From assembly GCA_047967505.1 (NCBI GenBank), contig CM106541.1: a stretch of 64,000 bases of DNA; one strand, given 5' to 3'. Positions 47,301-56,300 of this stretch are shown piece by piece (the first letter of the stretch is position 1; each line of letters begins with the position of its first letter). Below the pieces are notes generated by a model. It saw only the letters and a list, made by a program, of their open reading frames with translations, was not told where the DNA came from and made no database searches. Made by a program: the position numbers and the translations under genes. The stretch comes from Dipteris shenzhenensis. Taxonomy: Eukaryota > Polypodiophyta > Polypodiopsida > Gleicheniales.

Positions 47301-50300
47301 GCCAAATACCTTTTCTCCTGCAAAATCGTAGCCCAAATGCAAAAGCCCCAAATTTGGGGGGGGAGAAATTGGGCAGAAATTGGAGCAAATTGAAGAAAAC
47401 CCCCAAATCTGTAGATTTATATGCAAATTTTCCAAAGCCCCAGATTGATATGCAAATGTGATCAAGTCTGTCCCAAAAATCTGGTTGAATCACAGCCAAA
47501 ATCCCAAATGCGCTTGCACACTTTGAAATCTGCAAAGAAAACCTGTGCACCACAAAACCTGCAAGAGATCCTTGTACTCCAAGCAAGGAAAGCCACTGTA
47601 CGGCTGTACGTAAAACGAATTGCAGATACAGACGTGGATACAGCAAGCGCATGCGCAAAAGTACGGTCGTTGTACTGTACGGCCTTCTTGACTGTACGGA
47701 TGAATTTGGAAGGGGCGGGCTGTTTGCAGGTATGGTCGCACGTGTGGGAGCTGCTACCAGCAAGTACAAAATGTGCACGTGTGGGAAGAAGCACGTCAAC
47801 GCAGGTACAAGATTCCGTACACTGTATGGCTGGAGTTGCGCACACGTTCAGCAAAACAGCATAGGGTTGTACGATGGAGCTGCCCACATGTACGGCAAAC
47901 CAACAGGGAGTTGTGCGATTGAAGCGGCAGATCTATACGGCTGTACGATGGAGCGTACTGCAGGTGTACTTGTATGACTATACAATGGAGCATAGCGCAG
48001 GTGTACGATTGAAGCGGCAGATGTGGGAGCTGAATGGCAAAGCAGCTGAATGGGCAGGTGTGGGAGCTAAGCAAGGCTCAGGAGCTTGGCAAGGCTTTGA
48101 TACCACTATAGGGTCAAAGTACAGAGAGAAGCAAAGTACAAGGACACTGCAAGCAAAGCTGAAAGCTGTCTCACTAGAATAATGAAAAGAAAGCAAGTAC
48201 GAAGTACATGAAAGAGACCCTAGGACTAAGTGTCCTAGGTGTCACATAGGACTAAGTGACCTATGTGACATAAAAGACACTAGAATACTGAAGTGCCTAT
48301 AACTATGCCTACAAGGCACATACCAGGGCTTATAGGGCATCAATACAATCGAGAGAAGATGGCCTACAGTTACAAAAGATACTAAGTTCAAAGCTTGCAA
48401 GAAAGCTTCAAACTTAGGTCGAGGAAGAGCTTGTGTAAATAGATCTATTAAGTTGTCTTCAGTGGGAACATAAGACAACTGAATATCACATGCTAATAAT
48501 CTCTTTCTAACATAGTGATAATGAACCTCAGCGTGCTTCGTGCGGGCATTGAAAACTAGATTCCGTGCAACAGCCAAAGAACTCTGACTATCAGTGAAGA
48601 TGACGGTAGGAGTTGTCTGACACATGAAAATTTCCGGAGCCAAACACACTCTACTGTAGCTATAAAAGCTGCTCTGTACTTAGCCTCACAACTAGAAGTA
48701 GCAACTGTAGTCTGCTTCTTGCTGAACCAAGAGATGCATGAAGTACCAAGCATGAAAAGTTGCCACTATGTGACACGCGTGTCGAAACAACCAGCTGAAT
48801 CACTATCAGTGAACCATGCATGGCAAGTGAAGAATTGGCCTTGTAGAAATGCTGAGTGCCTTTGAGATACTTAAAGACATGCTTCACGGCCTACCAATGT
48901 TGTGTATTAGGGCTGTGCATATATCTGCTCAACTAGGAGACAACATACTGAAGATCTGGCGTGGTATGGCATAAATAAATCAACCAACCAACTGCCTGCT
49001 GATAGAGAGTGATATCACATGCACGATTATCATCCTCAAATGAGAAATGAAAACCAGGATCTAATGAAGTTCTTTATGGATTGAAATAGGCATCCTGGGC
49101 TTGGTATTCAAGGATACATGCTCATTTACTAAGTCTTGGCTTTCAAAACAACCCTACTAAGAGTTAGCCCTCCCTTCAAAAGGTGACTTGTAGAGAGCTC
49201 CTACTGCTCCCCGACTCCCTTGCTACCCCCCTGAGCCTCTTCCTGTCTCCCTCCCCGCCCCTCTCTCCTCCCTCCCTTCAGCCCCTCCCTGCCTCACCTC
49301 TCCCTCCTCCCTCAACCTCTGCTTGCCTCCCTCCCTCAACCCCCTTCCCCCGCCTTCTCTCCCCGCTCCCTTCTCTTGCACCTCAGCCCCCCTCCCCCGC
49401 CCCCTCAACCTCTACCCCCGCCCCCTTTCTCCGCCACCCAGCCCCTACCTCCCCCCTCCCCCTTCCCCGCCCCCCCCTCCCCATGCCTCCCTCATCTCCT
49501 CTCCCACCTCTTCAGCCCCTCTGCCTCACCCCTCCCCTCCTCCTTCAGCCCCTCTCCTCTCTTCCCTCGCCCCCCTAAACCTCTCCTTTGCAGCCTATCC
49601 CTCCCCCTCCCTTCTAGCCTCTCCCCCTGCCTTCTTCCTCTTCTAGCCTCTCTCTCTGACTCGCCTTCACCCTCTTCTATATCCTAAGCAGCTTTGTAGT
49701 CGGACGGAGCTCAATAGTGTTCGATTCGGCCTTTCCATCCCGATCGATGATGGCTTTCCCTTCAGCTTGAATGGACGGAGGGATGCCTTCTTCGGTAGCG
49801 GAGGCAGTCAGGTCTGATGGGGTACCATGTGTTAGGGTCATTGTCTCTGACCCTAACATCACGGATGATCACATTATGCTCCAGCGTCCAGATGGCTCAT
49901 TCTTCAAGCAGAGAGTCGAGATTGCTGGGAGACAGGATCGGTGTAGGATTTGCAAGATCCCTGAGCACTTTGCCAGAGAATGCCCAAGGAAGGGAAAAAA
50001 GAAAAGGCCTAAAAGGTCCACGGGTGTAGCGCCTCATAGCACCACCTTGGCTGGAACTGCGCCATGTTCTACCACACATCCTGCCACTTCTCGCGCTGTT
50101 GGACCTTCCACCTCTCGCCCAGGACCGTCAGCTACAGCGTCTTGTCCAGGACCTTTGCTTATAGCGCAAATGGGACCTTCAGCACGTCTTGTTCCAGTCG
50201 TCCCCCGTTGGGTGCCAATTAGAGTTGTTGAGCCAGTTCCACATTAGAAGGCTACTGACGACACCACGGACCCTCCCATACAGGCAGGAGATATTCCCGT

Positions 50301-53300
50301 CTTGGTTCCTTGTGCTGATGAGGATCCATCAGCAGCCCCGTTTCTGTCTTGTTCCTACTTCTTCACCTCTTGACAGAGGCAAGGGGATTATTGCTTCTAC
50401 TCCTTCATCCGCAGGGGTCCTACGTACACTGGCGCCAGCTGCCACATTCATGAATTCTTTTGCGTCCTCTACCCTTGGGAAGCACCTCGTTCAGAGCACC
50501 ATGGATAGAGCTTCCCCCTCTGCAGGTGTGGGAGTGCTTTCCCCAGTTGACTTCCCTCTTCTTGATGGGAGGAATTTTTCCCAGGAGGGGGATATCTCCG
50601 CTACCAAGTCGGGTAGATTTTTTCATCCGGCCTCTTCCTCTCGCCTATGAGGATTGTCAGTTGGAACGTTTAGGGCCTTGGAGGTGTACCTCACCGCCAC
50701 CGTAGGCAGTTGATTCATAACCAACTTCATCGAGGTATTACTGGGGGCCCCATTGATGTCCTTATGATTCAAGAACACAAACTGGATGTCAGGGATTATG
50801 CCAAGTCGGGTAAGCTTCTTTCAGGGCATACTTTTTTGTCACCCTCCTTGGGCACCAGGGGAGGTACTTGTATTTCTATTTCTTCTTCTATGCTACCCTT
50901 GGTGATTGGACATGGGATCATTGTTCCCTCTAGAGCTCAGTGGATCATTCTTTTGATTGGTGGGCGTAAGGTTGGTTTCTGAAACCTTTATGCTCCCAAT
51001 TCAAGAGGAGACCATGTCCTTTTGTGGAAGGAGCTTCTTTCTTGGTCATGCATTGCAGAGTCTTGGATCATTGGGGGTGATTCCAACATGGTTGAAATGC
51101 CCACAGAGAAAAGAGATGGTAGGGAAGGTGGTGAAGAGAGTGGGAGAGAGAGAAGGAGTCTCACTTGCGGCTTTCTCACATGCACAATGGGGGAATACAC
51201 ACATTAAAAACTGAAACTCCGTTTCCACCGTTTCTTCTGGTGCCCGGAACTCCGAAACACCGTTTCTCGCCCGTTTCTGTTTCCATGTTTCCGAAACTCC
51301 TGGGAACTATGCTTGTAGGGCGTTTGGGACTTCGGTGAGATGCGAGAATCACTTACTGAGGGCCTCATTCATCCTATCCCAAAAGGAGGTTGCAGGAATT
51401 TAGTCTCAGTGGAGACCGATCACTTTGTTGGGCACTTTGTACAAAACCTAGCAAAAGCAATCAGCCTACGTCTGCAACCCTCTCTTCTAGATCTTATACA
51501 TGATGATACGCAGACGGGTGTTGTGCATGGCAGGAGGTAATTTGTGCCATCAAGTTTGTTCTCAAATCCATCCCAAACAAGTCATCCTTGTTGCCAGCCA
51601 TAGTAAAAAAATGCAAGGCAAAAGCACCAACTGACAATGCAAATGAAAGGAGTTCAATCTCCCAAATCCAAAGGCAATTTACTGCATAAGCTTCAAAGCT
51701 TTTTTCACTGCAAATATGTGGCTTTCACAAGGTGTACCTATTGCAAAACTTCCAAAGGCAACACGAGGCCTTTCCACAATTCTAAGGAACAAAAAAAAAA
51801 CAGGACTGTTTTGCTGGAAGTCGATTCAGTAGGAGCAAGATTACAATAAGGAAAAATGCTCCAAACTTGCAGCAAAGGTATATGCTGTACAGCAGTCACT
51901 TTGTAGACGTACAGCCCAAGGCTCAAGTAGAAACTTCTAGAAGGTCAGAGCAGCTGCCAGAGGCGAAGAGCTCTCAGCCCGGGATGAGGAACCAGCAAAG
52001 GAGAGCAAGGCGATTGCAAGAGATCACTCCGAAATGCAGCAGCAGGCCAAGAATGTGCAAGTCGGCTGGTCTAGGGCACCTGCGGGCTTTGCAACAGCTA
52101 GGCGGTGCCTTCAAATGCCCTAGACTGCAAAACTAGGTCAATATGCAGCAAGAGGGCTGCTCAGGAGTTGTCGCCTAGGCTGGAGGGGCACCAAAGAAGA
52201 GGTTGTCGGCGATGGAAAGCTGCGAAATGCACATAAAAGCTCACATGTGCAGCCACGCCTCAAAAACGTGCCAACCAGCAGACAAACAGCCCGCCAAACA
52301 GCCGCCAAGGAGATCTAGAGAGCTCGGGGTGGCTGGAAATGGCTGAGGGGTGTCGCCTTGACCTGCTCTGATACCACTATAGACTAGGGCAACCAATGGA
52401 AGCCATGGAGGTGGAAGCCAACGAGCAAAACCGTACTGCTGTAATGAATGCAAATGAAGTACAAAGTACACATAACAATGAAACCCTAGGACAGGGTGTC
52501 CTAGTAGTACCAAGTGTACTAAATGGCACATGTCATAAGTGCCCTAACTGTCGTATCTATATCTAGGCCTACAAGGCACATACCAGGGAACAAGAGGCAC
52601 CAATGAGTAGCCCATGGGATGGCCTACTTGTCTTATGACAACCCTCTCTTCATTCATTGCTTGATTTGTGGTGGCCTGATCAATGGGAGGCATATCAGGC
52701 TGTAAATCAGATTCTATATGTGGCTGTAAAGCACCTACTTGTGGCTGAGTTGGAGCCTCCAAGGGCTCATCAAAATCTGATGCAGACTTGAACAAAGGCA
52801 ACAATGTATCAAAGACGTCAGAAGGAGGACATGACAAAGTTTTCAGCAAAGACAACATCTCTGCTAATGACAACCTTGCCTATACTAGGATGATATAACC
52901 TATAGCCTTTGCTTTTGGAGCTATATCCAATGAAAATGCATTTAACACCCTTGTCCACAAGCTTATGTCGTAACTACAATGGAACATGTGCATATGCAAG
53001 GCATCCAAACACTCTCGTGTGAAATAGCTGGCTTACTGGCTGTCCATGCCTCACAAGGTGTGATCATCTATAATGTCCTGGTTGGTGACCTGTTTAAGAC
53101 ATAATTGGCACACATGACAGCATCCAACTAGAATTTATTGGGCAAAGGCTCCCCCTTCATTATAAACCATGCTATCTCCATGGGCAAAGACTTCCCCCTC
53201 ATCATACACCATGCCATCTCCATCAATGTTCTATCCTTGCATTCTGAAACCATTCTGTTGTGGTGTGTCCATAGTAAACTAATGTATGATGCCGTGAGAT

Positions 53301-56300
53301 GCGAAAAACTCAGCAAACTCATGGACATGTACTCACCCCCCCGTCAATGCGGAGTGTGATCAGCCGACTGTTGTATGCTTGATATATATGTGCCACACAC
53401 GGCCAGATCTTCAGTTTGGTATTCTCCAATTGAGTAGATTCATGCATAGTACACAGCATTGGTAGCTGTGAATCGTGTCTTTTGATACTTGAAAGGTACT
53501 GAAAGGTTGGGCCTTCTCTATGTTCGCTTCACTTAGTTTACATGCTTTCATAGACAAATTGTTACAGCCAAGTCCAATCCTGAAAACTGAATACTGCGAA
53601 AACTTGAGAAGAATCAGAGGCTCAGGCATGACATAGCCTCCTAGAAGTGTAGCATTCCACTCAAGATATGTACGTTTTTGTTCATGCATGCTAGACACAG
53701 AGCCTACATCTCCCTAGATGAACCTAGATGCCACATGTCATCAATCGAGATAGACAGTTTAACGAGCAAAATTTTATGAGTAAAATTATGCTTGCGCAAA
53801 GCTTGCCATTTTTTTGGAGATATGCCTAAGGGAAAAAAAATTTCCCAAAAGGTGATGTATGACATTATGTGCTAGGATAAGTGACGTCAAGCAAATCTAA
53901 ATAGTTGGTCAAATAGACTTTCCATGTAAGAGTTATGCTAGTTTATGTGTTTTATTACTAGGGTGGAACTACCTTCTCTTGTGATGATCCTATGGATTCC
54001 ATCCTCTCATCTCCTTGCCACATGATGCTTGTGAATCCAATTAAATTTATTTCTTGAACATCACTCTAGGAGCCTCTACCATCATTTTTGGTCCAAAACA
54101 TTCTTTTGTTTAGGCCCGAAAATGGGGGTGGAGACCCCGTCTACAACCTTTTTTTTTTGGGACCCAAAAATAGGGATAGAGGTCCCAAAATGGTTGTAGA
54201 CCCCCCAACTCCGGCATTGGGGGGTCTACAACTATTTTTTTTGGGCCCAAAAATGGCAATGGAGGCCCCAAAATGGTTGTAGACTCCCCAATATCGGCGT
54301 TGGGGGATCTATGACTGTTTTTTGGGCTTGAAAATAGCAGTGAAGGCCCCAAATTGGTCGTAGAGTCCCCAATGTCGGTGTTGGGGGGTCTACCACCATT
54401 TTGGAACCTCCATCGCCTTTTTTAGACCAAAAAGTTGTGGGCTAAAATTTTTTTGGGGGCCTAGAAAATAGACCCTCCACCGCAGGTGTTGGGGATCTAT
54501 AGCCATTTTGGAGCTTCCTCCGCCGTTTTTAGATGCAAAAAAAAAAAGGCCCAAAATTTTTGGGGAAGAAATGGCGGTGGAGCTTCCAAAATGGTTGTAG
54601 ATCCTTCAGTGCCAGCTTTGGTGGGTCTACAATCATTTTGGGGCCTCTATATTTTTTGGGCACAAAAAAGGTAGTGGGGGCACCAACATTGGGTATTTGC
54701 AACCATTTTTGGGCACTCGTTGGGGTTCTATGACCATTTTTGGGTCCTAACGTTGAGGGGTTAAGAATAGCGGTGAACTCCCTGACACAATTCTCACATT
54801 TGAAGTTAAGCATTAAGCCATTCTAGTATTTAAATGTAAAGTCATTTTCCATCATTAGATGCAATTTGTAATATTTGAGTTTGCATTTAGCATTGCCATA
54901 CCATTGTCAAGCATAACTATAAGCAATGTATTGACTACTACCATGAATAGCAAATGGCTTGCATTCTCATGTAACAAGGCCATTCAATCGTTAAACATAA
55001 TTTCAAGCATAGTTCTAGCATTTGGAATATTGCATTTAACATTTTCCGTTCAGCTATAGAGCTCAATTTTAAACAATGTGTTACTACTATCATCCACAAA
55101 ACTGGCCCTTGTTGCTTGAAGATGAATTTGCTCAATAAATTTTGCTCGAGAAATTGACATCCTCTCATTAATCTAGGTCCTTATGTTAAATGCACCATTT
55201 ATCCCTCTCTTGGGATACAATTAATTCCACTTGCCCCTTGGCATATTTTACAATTTGATGCTTTTAAGGCCCTTGCCCTTAGACTCATCTAGTCCGTGCC
55301 ATTCACTCTCACCGAGCAAATATGGCATTTATTCCTTTGACCGTTTATATTAAAACACATTTTACAAAGTTTGGACCTCTTAAAGGAAGATAACGACCAA
55401 TCCTTCCGAGGTTAGCTTAAGCGTACATTCCTGTCCTCTACAGGCATCAACGTTCTAGATGATGAAATCTGGGAATGCTCTCCGCATTTGGTACATGGAT
55501 TATGCGTACTCTCGTTGTTTCTCGGTCCACGATTCTTGTTGCTTTATGCCTTGCATATCTCTGAAAGATCTATTTTCATTTGCTTACATCTTAGCTCTAT
55601 CCATAGCTTTGCGTATGTTAGCTCTTGCAATAGCTAGTATCTGTCGCATTTGAACAATATAGTTTGTAGCACTAGGCGATTTCTGAGGTATCTAAACTGT
55701 GGTTGGATATGCTGGTCTATAACCATAGTTCAACTCGAGCGGACTTATTCTTCTGTAGAGAAATGTTTTCTATCATTGTAGACAAACTCTAATAATGGCA
55801 ACCACTTATTCTATGTATGTTGCCTCAATGATACATATTCTCTTAGCATATCCTAAAATTTTGGTTGACTCTCTTTGTCTGACCATCCGTTTCAAAATAA
55901 TCCCCACTACTCATTCCCAACTTACTTCTTAGTGCCTCAAACATTGCAGTCCAAATATGACTGGTAAACTTAGCATATATGTGTGACCCTATGGATTTGG
56001 ATAACCCATGTAGACAAACTATATGATTAATTAGCAAATCTGCCACTTGCGGGGCACTGATAGACTCCCTAGTCGGAATGAAGTGAGGCTGCACTTATTA
56101 CGTGCATCTTATTTAAGATTATGCTTATGATAATTTTGTGTTGCAGGTTTCCTTTCCAGATAGGCAAGATCTGAAGAGTGCCACATTGAAGGAGCAACCA
56201 TTTGTCTTGCGCAGGTAATATCATCCTCGAATAGCTCTCATTGATACTTTACTGTACACTGAGGGGTTAATGCTGGGATCCCAGCTACTGCAGAAAAATA

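Larger units (their letters stand above)
42160..48368 (-). mobile_element. Copia element A1, structurally complete, inserted in copia element B
   Basis: 6209 bp on the minus strand. LTRs at 48107-48368 (5') and 42160-42395 (3') with TGTAGGC...GCCTACA ends; a primer site; gag and pol in order protease, integrase, reverse transcriptase, RNase H; purine tract CCATGGAGGGGGGTT before the 3' LTR. A perfect 5-bp target duplication GTTAC flanks it (42155-42159, 48369-48373). Pol carries stops and a deletion, so it is not autonomous now. This is a Ty1/copia order because integrase precedes reverse transcriptase. Confidence 0.95.
49190..51536 (+). mobile_element. LINE-B copy 2, 3'-truncated and internally rearranged
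   Basis: Begins with a CT-rich 5' UTR (49195-49690) like copy 1, then ORF1 (to 50650) and ORF2 endonuclease (from 50647). About 51131-51314 foreign sequence replaces more than 1 kb of ORF2. Reverse transcriptase resumes at 51315 and stops at 51536, where copia B leader sequence starts. It fills the place of the missing middle of copia element B, suggesting that a LINE insertion and deletion happened there. No target duplication is evident. Confidence 0.82.

Noticed and set aside
47012-47887. Several minus-strand frames of 130-220 codons
   Set aside because: They lie in the copia A1 leader between primer site and gag and follow its internal repeats. The real gag starts at 46757.
49183-49687. 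Overlapping Pro/Ser-rich open frames on the plus strand
   Set aside because: Same CT-rich LINE-B 5' UTR in the second copy; not genes.
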